Part shown: piece after piece, positions 21,676 through 29,855 of the stretch
Position numbering within the stretch: the first letter of the stretch is position 1
Layout of the letters: each line of letters starts with the position of its first letter
Assembly (NCBI GenBank): GCA_033032175.1
Contig: CM065308.1
Span: forward strand, 21,323,590 to 21,387,589
Direction of reading: 5' to 3'
Length of the DNA: 64,000 bases
Source of the DNA: Saturnia japonica
Taxonomy: Eukaryota > Arthropoda > Insecta > Lepidoptera > Saturniidae
Notes under the pieces: generated by a model
The model's input: only the letters and a program-made list of their open reading frames with translations
Databases searched by the model: none
Told to the model about the DNA's origin: nothing
Program-made: the position numbers and the translations under genes

Positions 21676-21834
21676 AGCAGCTATCACGTTGAGAGTTGTT
21701 ATGTTGTCCGTCTAATGATCCTTTGCTGGTCGGATCCCACACCCAGCTGTGAAGTGTTCGGTAGCCCACGGTCCCGTTGTTGGGATTCCATGTAATGTTC
21801 ACGTGCTCGCGCCTTTCCAAATATCGATAAGGGC
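21676..21834 (-). CDS. CD36/scavenger receptor class B family, internal exon (with 1-nt frameshift)
   Basis: On the minus strand an acceptor TTTTAG precedes 21834 and a donor GTGAGT follows 21676. Joined in phase to the exon at 24165-24303, it encodes GPYRYLERREHVNITWN, then VGYRTLHSWVWDPTSKGSL, matching the extracellular loop of CD36-type receptors just after the KPHFEE motif. Family members bind lipids, lipoproteins or pheromone ligands at the plasma membrane. After GSLD the expected frame continues only if one G is skipped near 21706-21710: the shifted frame reads DNITTLNVIAA up to the donor. This is either an inactivating mutation or a base error in the assembly. Further exons downstream on the minus strand were not recognised. 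Confidence 0.8.
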
Positions 21835-21992
21835 CTAAAATAAATATACTAATATTTAGTAATCACTAATGTTAGGTTACTCATATTATTAATTACTAAT
21901 TTAATAGCATTAGTAACTTTTACGACCGAACGAGTTTTTTTTTTTAGCTTTTCGGTATGGGTGATCTTTTTTGTCTACCTCCCAACATCGAT

Positions 21993-22497
21993 ATCTATAT
22001 ACAATTAATAAAATTGAATTGTCTGTTTGTAATGTCAAAATAACAGCTTTTTACTAAATGCATATGAAAATATATACGAATTCTTATAACAAAAAGCCCA
22101 TTTTTAAAAAGTTTGTCTGTCTGTCTGTTTGTTCCGGGTAATCTCCGAAACGGTTGAACCGATTTTGACGGGACTTTCAATAATAGACTTTTATTTTAGA
22201 AAAATAATTAGGGTTCCGCAAAAATAAATAAAAACTCGGACCTGGTGAATCAATTCGGGAGCTTAAATGGCTTACGCTGAGTAAACTATAAAAGATATAG
22301 CAAATTAATGTACTAAATAATTGTAGACATTAAATAGACGTATAAAAAAGTCAGCGAGAGTAAACGTTTATCTTTTAAGGAACACCCACAATAAGCATTT
22401 TTGTCTTTAAAATAGCCGGGAGCGGGGGAGCAAAATTCGCGTCGGCATTCTATAGTCCACGTGATCAAAGACGCGGGCACAGCTAGTTAGTAATAAT
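21993..22497 (+). repeat. Short repeat family D2, copy 2
   Basis: Begins 'tatctatatacaattaata', includes 'tctccgaaacggttgaacc', and ends 'gacgcgggcacagctagtt', the canonical 3' terminus. It lies 158 bp beyond the CD36 exon in direct orientation to copy 1. Confidence 0.75.
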
Positions 22498-22692
22498 TTT
22501 CGAAGTCATCATTCAAAATCGCCCGTAAATAATTCATAATCACATGTTTCGATTGCCTATGTAAATTATTCGTCATCGAATGTATCAATTATGTCGATCG
22601 TTCATAATCGAAGTTCTTAATTATGTAAATTATTCATAATCGAAGTTCCGTACCACCATTTTCGTATTTTTTTTTAAATACTCTTAGATCTA
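22498..22692 (+). repeat. Short direct repeats
   Basis: 'attattcataatcgaagttc' and close variants occur about 45 bp apart near 22590-22650. No gene. Confidence 0.35.
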
Positions 22693-22858
22693 TATCTCTC
22701 AGAGTTTAGCTACAATCTCACCTGACGTTAAGTGAGGAGGTGGTCCAAGATGAGAGCACTTTGAGCCTAATGAAAGAACCAAACCTCACGCTCATTGCAG
22801 GGGTTCAAACTTACATCGATCGACGCGGTGTCTGTAAACGCTACCACAAAATTATTCT
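22693..22858 (-). repeat. tRNA-derived SINE, family A (antisense)
   Basis: On the minus strand, an A-box-like 'gtggtagcgtttac' and B-box-like 'agtttgaacccctgc' are followed by the body with 'cttaacgtcaggtgagattg'. It lies in the intron of the CD36-family gene. Confidence 0.65.
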
Positions 22859-23044
22859 TCTACTTCGGTTTATTCTAACTTGACATCGGATGAGGTTGTG
22901 ATCAAACCTCAAGCATTTCTTAAATTTACATAACTCGATTTTGAACTATTTCTGTCCCATAAGATACTTCTTAATCGCTACGGACGTTTTGGACTTTTAA
23001 TCAGCAATTGCTTCGCAACCGAAGATGCCTTTGGGCTACGTTTT

Positions 23045-23460
23045 TTTGTTACAATAGCACGTCACATTGACGGTACTGTCTCTGATGGTGAGCATAGCAC
23101 AATCCAAACACAACGGCGACCATCGACAGATCCTAAACCCATCGGCCTCGTCGCTGTCATGCTGGCCTGCATAAACATCTCCTCACGTTACGCTTAAAGG
23201 ACCTGATTTCGTGAGAAGGAAAGAACACACTGGCCGGGAGAAGGTTCCACAGTTTCAAGGCACGACAAAGATAAGTCATAGAGGACTTTTTAGTTCTTGC
23301 CGAGATGGAGGTTACCATAAAACTGTAACTCTGAAGCCCAGCGCGTGTAGTTCTGTCGTGGAAGGAGGAAATTAGATTGAACAGCTCTTCAGAACACTCA
23401 CCATGATACAGAAGATAGAACAAGTGCCCAACACAGCAATACATTTTCCATACGATCGTT
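23045..23460 (-). pseudogene. LINE family E, 3' end of ORF2 and 3' UTR
   Basis: The minus strand encodes the ORF2 C-terminus: LFYLLYHGECSEELFNLISS, then YLCRALKLWNLLPASVF and SFKRNVRRCL, a signature of lepidopteran LINE ORF2 ends, followed by the 3' UTR with an A-run (T-run 23041-23047 on plus). The 5' part is missing or scrambled; an open frame further upstream (to 23766) shows no RT motif. Related pieces lie at 35.3, 57.3-57.6 and 62.4-62.6 kb. Confidence 0.65.
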
Positions 23461-23841
23461 TATTGTTACTTCTATTAATTTCCTTTTAAATGTTCTATTG
23501 GCCATTCGTAATTTGCTAATGCACTTGCTGACAGAGACATTTAAACTGCGTAAGTGAATTCTGCATAGCGTGTGTATAATAAGCGAGTTTTTTGCTCTTT
23601 TTATCGATTTATAGGCTAATAACAGCAATCTTAAAGTAACAAGATTAATCATATAAAGGAAGCTGTCAGTAATATGCAACTGCCCCATAACACCTATATA
23701 TGCTGAGCAAACTAATTTTAGAGGGTAGCTGATCAGAAAATCACTAAGAAATCTAACACCATGCAAAGTTGTTATAACGATTTGCCTTCACCGAAAGTTC
23801 AAATTAAGTTCGTAAAAATTTTGAATCCACGTAGACCTATG

Positions 23842-23936
23842 CTTTTTTTTAGAACTAACTACACTGTTAGCCGCTGATGGCTTTTACAGCTTTACCGGGC
23901 TTGGGGGCGAGCGCTTAAAGCACTCAACCGCGAGAA
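23842..23936 (-). repeat. 5'-truncated Jockey LINE copy
   Basis: A T-run is followed by 'agaactaactacactgttag', 'cttttacagctttaccgg' and 'cttgggggcgagcgctta', the reverse of the Jockey 3' end. It is intronic in the CD36-family gene. Confidence 0.7.
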
Positions 23937-24164
23937 TACCGGTATATGAATCCTTCACTTAAACGGTATATGATGCCAGATTTGTTTGAGTCACAAATTT
24001 TTTTAACTTACCCTGCATCTTCGCCGAATCTCTTATCCAAGATATTACTTATTTCGCTGCACTACCTATATCCTTTTGAGGGTAGTCCAAAATGTTACTT
24101 CTTGTTCAAATTAATTGCCAAACCTAACATTTGAAAGAATGCAAAATGTAATAAAAAAACTTAC

Positions 24165-24303
24165 CGATCTCCTCAAAATGTGGTTTTTCATGAGGGAACT
24201 TGTCCGAATTCGTCCAGTTAAACATGTAAATATCAAAGTAGATGGGCACACCTGGAGCCACCCAGCTCTGGTACGATCGAGAGTTCGGCTTTAGTGCCAA
24301 TTG
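24165..24303 (-). CDS. CD36/scavenger receptor class B family, N-terminal-region exon
   Basis: On the minus strand, the acceptor TTTTGCAG precedes 24303 and the donor GTAAGT follows 24165. The 139-bp exon starts in phase 0 and ends in phase 1. It encodes QLALKPNSRSYQSWVAPGVP, then IYFDIYMFNWTNSDKF and KPHFEEIG. In CD36, SNMP and croquemort-type proteins this is the conserved segment just after the first transmembrane helix ('MFNWTNxxxxxxxKPHFEEMGPY'). The next exon (21676-21834) continues it directly as GPYRYLE. The first exon with the membrane anchor was not found upstream. Which family member it is cannot be told from this segment. Confidence 0.88.
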
Positions 24304-24961
24304 CTGCAAAAAAAAAATTGAATGTAATATTTCTTGGGAAAAATAAATATTGAACAGATTTTTTTACTCAAGCTCAGAAAATTTGTTTCTTCTGACGGTA
24401 AATGTATTATAATAGCTCAAGAAGAATGGTAAAACCCAATTTTAGCGACTCTCTTATCGGTGCGTGGCATTTTGTGATAACAAAATAAAGAAATAAATTG
24501 TTGTCATTGTAGAAACATAAGAACCAAATCATTTGTTACGGTTTTTGATGTGAAACATCTATAGGCGAGTGGTAAACCTGACTGTTGAAGTGGCGATAGA
24601 GGCCGTGGCGACTCATCGCCACGCTATATGATGGAATATATGTACTATGAAATTATGAATATACAATTATGAAAATAATCACTGCAACCCCACTGAGTCC
24701 CCATTGCCCACTGACCCCGACTGACCCCTACTGATCCCCACCCCCCACGGGGAAATTATCGGCTTCAAAGTTTTTTTAATATATTACTACCTATCCATAT
24801 TCAAAACTACTTATGAAATTTTTGGTAGTTGCAGCAAATATGATTCCACCCGTCGTCACTCTATATGTACAACTATTACAAAAAATTCAAGACTATTTCA
24901 CTTTGGATGTGAACTTACTGCTGGTCCTAGTTTACAAATTATTTTACTTTCTTTTTACTTT
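24304..24961. other. Probable intron sequence; no exon seen
   Basis: Immediately upstream of the CD36-family exon on the minus strand, so presumably intronic. It contains a short C-rich degenerate repeat at 24687-24750 ('ctgacccc' units). Nothing else recognised. Confidence 0.4.
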
Positions 24962-25030
24962 TTATACCACGATGGTGGCAAACAAGCATGCGGTCGGCCT
25001 GATGATAAGCGATCACCCAAACCTATATTT
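24962..25030 (+). repeat. Interspersed repeat family B fragment
   Basis: 'tggtggcaaacaagcatgcg' and 'cctgatgataagcgatcacc' match the start of the family B repeats at 44.9 kb (plus) and at 36.3 and 47.1 kb (minus). Confidence 0.6.
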
Positions 25031-25377
25031 TTAATAATAGGAAGCACATTCCAAAACTATATAATTTATTGGTATAAAGGAAGTACATTATTCCAACAAC
25101 GCCTCTCCTCGCCGGGAGAGTATAAGGCTCCGCGCAGATGATAGCGCGTTAAACGGGAGCAAGCGCAAATGGTTTGTGTTGTAAATAAGTGACGTACGCT
25201 AATGTCAAATCGTGCGTCATGTGAAAGCATCCAAAAACTCAATTAGAGTTTATAAATAAAAGTTACCTAGCATAACATGTTTTAAAATGAACCTTGTCAT
25301 TGTAATATGTATGAAATAAAAATGAACAATTAATAAAAGGCACGGCTGCCTTGTCAAAAAAAACCGAATTAATAAGT

Positions 25378-25917
25378 AAAAAAAACTGGCCAAGCGCGAG
25401 TCGGGCCTGCGTACCGAAGGTTCTTTAATTGTACAACCACATTCACCAAAATAATTAGGTAATATTACTGAAGAAAGCACGGAACAATTTATTCTACAGA
25501 AAAGATAATCTGTATTGAGGGAGAAACTTAACTTTGACGTTGGAAAACTGTTATCTCCATACATCGATAAATGCCGCGGGCAGTTTACCAAATGCAAATA
25601 AGATTGTAATCGAAATCTCTTTTGATGATGTGATTACAAATTTACGGTTTTCGGATTTTTTCCTTTACCTATACAGACATTGCTTCTTGCCAAATTTCAT
25701 GATTCTAAGTCATCTGGACATAAACAGCCGTATCTTTTAATTGTGTTGACTTAGAAGTTTGATTTTTTCACAGCTCCAAGACCTGAGTATTTGGTATTAA
25801 TTCAACTTGATACTCTCACGAACTCCTGAGAAAAAGGATCTTAACAGAAAGACAGATGAACAACGAAGTGACCCTATAAGGCTTCCTTTTTGCCCTTTGA
25901 GGTACGGAACCCTAAAT
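25378..25917. repeat. Lepidopteran repeat with 'ggccaagcgcgagtcgg' start
   Basis: Begins 'actggccaagcgcgagtcgg' and ends 'tttgaggtacggaaccct'; the two ends contain inverted 'gtaccgaaggttc' / 'ggtacggaaccc' motifs. I recognise these end sequences as a widespread moth and butterfly repeat. It contains no credible ORF. Confidence 0.55.
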
Positions 25918-26059
25918 GCAAGTTATATATTAGTCTGTTAATCTGTTTATTACCATACAAAGCGAAAGTCAAAATGAAATGAGTGACCTTTCGCTTTGTA
26001 TAAACAAATTAATTAATACAACGTATTATTTATGACAAGGCAATCGTGTTTTTTTTTAA

Positions 26060-26258
26060 ATTTATTTTTGTCGTTTATAGATTTAGCGTTGTGCCCACAA
26101 TCTCACATAAGTGACGATGTGGCCCAAGATGGCGGTGGACACGCTTAACCTAGCGGGAAAACTGGTTCTCAATTGCAGCTGCTGGAACACACCTATAGGT
26201 TGTGCTTGGTGACAGATTTTCAACTTGAGGGTAGTAGCTAGCCAGGCGGATATTAGAA
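26060..26258 (-). repeat. tRNA-derived SINE, family A body (antisense)
   Basis: 'acgatgtggcccaagatgg', 'gattttcaacttgagggtag' and 'agctagccagg' match the other family A copies. The tRNA-like head is not visible here, so the copy is 5'-truncated. Confidence 0.6.
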
Positions 26259-26820
26259 AATACCCTACCATGATGCAAAATAACAATATTAACGACTTCG
26301 AAAATCTTAATAAATTACAACGTATGAAAAGTAATTCGAATATTAAACACCCTTTATAAATTACGATAGGTCATTTCAAAATGAAGGATATTTTGATCGC
26401 TGATGTGTACGAAAGGGACAAGATTTGGAAACCATCAAATAAACTTTATATCATATATTCTTAATTCTTTGTATAAACGTTCGAATTCTCCATTATCAAA
26501 TCTCGTAAGGTTAATTTTATATATTCAATAACTTTGAACCCGATGTGTATTAAATTTCAAATCTGAATTCTCATTTAATAATAAACTCTTTCCCAGTTGT
26601 CATAGCGTCATGATTTCCTCGCTCGCACCGAGAGAGTGACTCACTTTCTATGTGGCCAGTATACTACTTAAGAAAAGCTTAGCAACTAGCGTAGCATACA
26701 GCGAGGATCCTTGTAATGCGGCCTTCGCCTTACGGCTTGACGTTGGTATACCTGTTGCGGACAGCGAGCGGGGCGAGCGAATAACGATAGTCTAATAGTA
26801 TAAAATGAACAAGTAAATGA
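26259..26820. other. No gene seen; moderately GC-rich near 26600-26780
   Basis: The GC-rich segment holds CpG-rich motifs and no domain-bearing ORF. It could be part of a promoter or of an older LTR, but I cannot decide from the sequence. Confidence 0.3.
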
Positions 26821-27102
26821 AATAATACGTGTTAGGAATAAGGTTTATAAATACGTGTTAGGAATAGATATAATAATATGAACTGAATATGTGTGAATAT
26901 GTGTATTTTAAAACGATTAGAATAAGAATATAGCTAGTTGTAAGTTTAAATGTATAAAATTTCACTAGTTGTAAGGATGAACCATGCCAGACTCGGAACA
27001 TCTGGCATTGGCCTGGCTCATTGGCTGAGCGACGCCCCGCACGGAATCCATCGCACTACCGGTTGCGAGGCAAAGGGCGAGGTTAAATATAGCGGAGAGG
27101 GC

Positions 27103-27112
27103 GGCAGTACTG
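27103..27112 (+). repeat. Jockey target-site duplication, 5' copy
   Basis: GGCAGTACTG immediately before the element start; the identical 10 bases follow the poly(A) tail at 33303-33312. Confidence 0.85.
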
Positions 27113-27148
27113 GCTGGCTGGATTCCGATTTCGACCGCTGACGTGAAC

Positions 27149-27155
27149 GGACGTG
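27149..27155 (+). promoter_or_regulatory. DPE-like motif of internal promoter (tentative)
   Basis: GGACGTG lies 37 bases into the element. Jockey-type LINEs use TATA-less internal promoters with a downstream element around +28, so the spacing is not ideal. Inference only. Confidence 0.2.
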
Positions 27156-27190
27156 TCCGCTCGCGCTCTCGATCGCTTTCCGAATTATCG

Positions 27191-27300
27191 CATTCTGCTT
27201 AAATTAGTATACAGTTGTTTGCTCTGATCCACGGACCCGGTCCTAGGCCTGCCGGTTCAGAGTACACATTGTATAGCTAGTTTTTTTTTTAAGCTATTAC
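27191..27300 (+). repeat. 5' UTR tandem unit 1
   Basis: About 110 bp: 'attctgcttaaattagt', then 'gctctgatccacggacccgg', 'tcctaggcctgccggttcag', 'agtacaca', 'agctag' and a T-run. Repeated directly as unit 2. The flanks of the conserved core pair as CTCTGA/TCAGAG. Confidence 0.85.
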
Positions 27301-27411
27301 ATTCGCGCTCTGCTTAAACTAGTGTACAAACTTGTTTACCCTGATCCACGGACCCGGTCCTAGGCCTGCCGGTTCAGGGTACACAGTTCTAAGCTAGTTT
27401 TTTAAGCTTTT
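27301..27411 (+). repeat. 5' UTR tandem unit 2
   Basis: Direct repeat of unit 1 with the same core. Its stem reads CCCTGA/TCAGGG, so both partners changed relative to unit 1 and pairing is kept. It also ends with 'agctag' and a T-run. Confidence 0.85.
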
Positions 27412-28034
27412 CATACCGCGTGTTATAGCGAGGTCGGTGTATTGTTGTGTAGCGAGTATCTAGGTACTCGTTGCGCGCATAGCGCCGTCTCGCTCGCACA
27501 TTTCGTGTAGCACTTCGGTGCACACGAAAAAACCGTACTTTTCAGTACGATAATAAACGCGCTTTTCAGCGCGAAATCCTGTTTCAAAAGACACGCAAAT
27601 CCACGGTTTAGTGGTCGTTCGTCGGATACCTAACGGTGCTAACGAAGACGAACGGGGCGTGACCCGAGCGCTCTCCGGTTACTTCCTTCTGAGGTAAACG
27701 ATAACTCGGACGGGCCTGGGAATCTTAGCCTTTGCCTTTTTGCATAGTTAAGCCCCAGGTGTCTCCTATCCAAACCTTCCTATCCTTACCATCCATCCTT
27801 GTGGTTGTTTGGGCGGAGCCACGGTATATACCGGCCTGCGTCCTCTGCCACAAGACTGCTAGGGACTCCCCTAGGGAAACGATAGGTCCTTTCCTGTGTT
27901 TCATTACACCGTGACACACAGGTCTCATTGCTCCGGGCTCGGATAGCCCGTTAAATTCATTCGGCGTACCCCCCTGCCCTCCAGGCAGGGAGGTGAATAA
28001 AATTCACTCCCCCGACCTCCAAACCGCCACCGCG

Positions 28035-29855
28035 ATGGCCGAATTAAAATACGCCGAGTTAGAAGCGCGTTTTAGGCAGCTGGAATCCGAAAACCAGCGC
28101 CTAGTTAATTTTATGTCCCTCCACATACCCGAGCTCAGCAATGAGTATAGAAGTAGGTCACAGATGGCGGACTCGCTACGTCCGCCGTCAGCCAACCTGA
28201 GCGCCGTTACCGCGCACGCCATCCCCTCCACCTCCGCCGCGATCTCACCCGCCGCCGCGCCACCCGGCTTCACGCGACCCGCCTCGGTCCCTGCGACCGA
28301 GTACCCCCACCCCACTAACCTCGCAAGCGCGAGCCACGCCCCTAAGTCCCGAGCAAAATCGCAACAGCGATCTTTTACCCCCGGTCCCTATGGCCGCCCC
28401 GCTAAACCCGTTGCCCCCGCGGCAACAAAATCAACACCGGTGTCCAACTCTTTTTCGGCCCTTCCAGCCGAAACAGATATGGATGCCCCATTAAGTCCAA
28501 CCCCCTCCTCGGAAATGGAACTCTCGCTCCACTTCCAAGAACCGGTCCTAATCCCGACCGAACCTACCGCGGAAAATGACGAATTCACGGTCGTCAAATC
28601 CCGCAAACGCGCGCCCCGTGATAGCCCCGTTGAGGAAAACGCGGCTAAAACATCAAAAACTGTGAACGGCTCTGCCGCCCCCGCACCCTCCTCGAATACC
28701 GACGAACCGGTCGTCGGTAAAAAGCAAAAACCCCCTCCGATAATTATCCACGACAAAACTGTCTGGACAAAGCTCACCAATGAGCTCAAAACACTAAAAA
28801 TAGGCTACACCAAAGCCCGTAATACCGCGACAGGTATCTCCCTGACGATGAGCACGTCAAACTGCCATCGCAGATTGACCACCCTCCTCCGTAGTAGGAA
28901 CATTCCCTACTACACTTACGCCCTCGAAGAGGAGCGTGTCCTACGGGTTGTGCTTCGGCGCATCCCAGTCGAAATATCACCAGAGGAAGTCTTTGCCTCC
29001 ATTGAAGCACAAAAATTCCCCATCCGAGAAGTCCATCGGATGTATAATAAAGAGAAACGAGCCCTTCCAATGCTCGTGTTAATCCTAGATAAAACGCCTG
29101 AGGGCAAAAAGATATTTAACTTAGAAATTGTATGCGAGCTCTCCGGAATAACCGTAGAGCCTCCATACAAAAATTCGAAGCCCTCCCAATGCCACAACTG
29201 CCAGTTGTACGGACACTCTGCCCGCAACTGCTTCCTTCGTCCGAGGTGCGTTAAGTGCCTCGAAGACCACCCAACCAGGGAGTGCACGCGTCAGCGTGAC
29301 TCTAACACCCCCCCGAGCTGCGTACTATGCAGGGAGGAGGGACATCCTGCGAACTATCGCGGATGCCCCAAGGCCCCGCACACCATGCACCCCCGCCGCC
29401 CTGGGCAGGCTGCCCCTCAGCGGGCACCCCCCGCCTCAGGGTCCCGGGCGCAGCAACCTCTGCTCAATCCAGAGGTCTTTCCGTCCCTCCCTGCCCCCCG
29501 CCGCACTCAGGCGACCGTAGGCCCCCCCGCACCCCAGGTGCAGCCCAAACCCGTGCGTTCGACTCAGAACGCATGGGCCCCCAAACCGCAGCCCCTTATG
29601 GCTATGGACATCCCCGCGCCCCGCGCTCCAGCGCCCCGCGCCCCAGCACCACGCGCTCCAGCGTCCCGCGCCACCACAATGGATGACCTTATGTTATCGC
29701 TCACTCGTGAGCATGAGATACGCGAAATCCTTGCATACAAGGCCCATATGGAGCAGTACGGTTTCGTCGAAACCATAGCTGCCTTTCCCCGGCTCGTAGA
29801 GACGTTACAGCGTCTCGATCGCGAAGCCGCCAACCTCAGGCCTCTCAATGGCTAA
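28035..29855 (+). CDS. Jockey LINE ORF1, Gag-like nucleic-acid-binding protein
   Basis: I start at ATG 28035 (context accgcgATGG, a good Kozak match), which gives 606 codons. The frame is open further upstream but without an ATG. Order: a short coiled-coil segment (residues 1-30, AELEARFRQLESENQRL), a long Pro/Ala/Ser-rich linker (about 45-230), a conserved RRM-like/PRE-C2HC region (about 245-385, with VLRVVLRRIP and ITVEPPYK), three zinc knuckles (CHNCQLYGHSARNC, CVKCLEDHPTREC, CVLCREEGHPANYRGC; about residues 386-444) and a Pro-rich tail with repeated APRAP units near 530-545. ORF1 protein coats element RNA to form the RNP. It ends in an 8-nt overlap with ORF2. No stops or frameshifts were seen. 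Confidence 0.92.
   Translation: MAELKYAELEARFRQLESENQRLVNFMSLHIPELSNEYRSRSQMADSLRPPSANLSAVTAHAIPSTSAAISPAAAPPGFTRPASVPATEYPHPTNLASASHAPKSRAKSQQRSFTPGPYGRPAKPVAPAATKSTPVSNSFSALPAETDMDAPLSPTPSSEMELSLHFQEPVLIPTEPTAENDEFTVVKSRKRAPRDSPVEENAAKTSKTVNGSAAPAPSSNTDEPVVGKKQKPPPIIIHDKTVWTKLTNELKTLKIGYTKARNTATGISLTMSTSNCHRRLTTLLRSRNIPYYTYALEEERVLRVVLRRIPVEISPEEVFASIEAQKFPIREVHRMYNKEKRALPMLVLILDKTPEGKKIFNLEIVCELSGITVEPPYKNSKPSQCHNCQLYGHSARNCFLRPRCVKCLEDHPTRECTRQRDSNTPPSCVLCREEGHPANYRGCPKAPHTMHPRRPGQAAPQRAPPASGSRAQQPLLNPEVFPSLPAPRRTQATVGPPAPQVQPKPVRSTQNAWAPKPQPLMAMDIPAPRAPAPRAPAPRAPASRATTMDDLMLSLTREHEIREILAYKAHMEQYGFVETIAAFPRLVETLQRLDREAANLRPLNG

Noticed and set aside
24010..24056. Possible micro-exon with a GTAAGT donor on the minus strand between the two CD36-family exons
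   Set aside because: The two CD36 exons join directly in phase at FEEI-GPY, as in the family, and the upstream acceptor lacks a pyrimidine tract.
26950..27141. 63-codon frame MYKISLVVRMNHARLG... at the Jockey 5' junction
   Set aside because: It crosses the insertion boundary, so it cannot be an ancestral gene.
28004..29850. Several open frames of 90-130 codons antisense or out of frame to Jockey ORF1
   Set aside because: They are shadows of a GC-rich real gene and show no domain or start context of their own.
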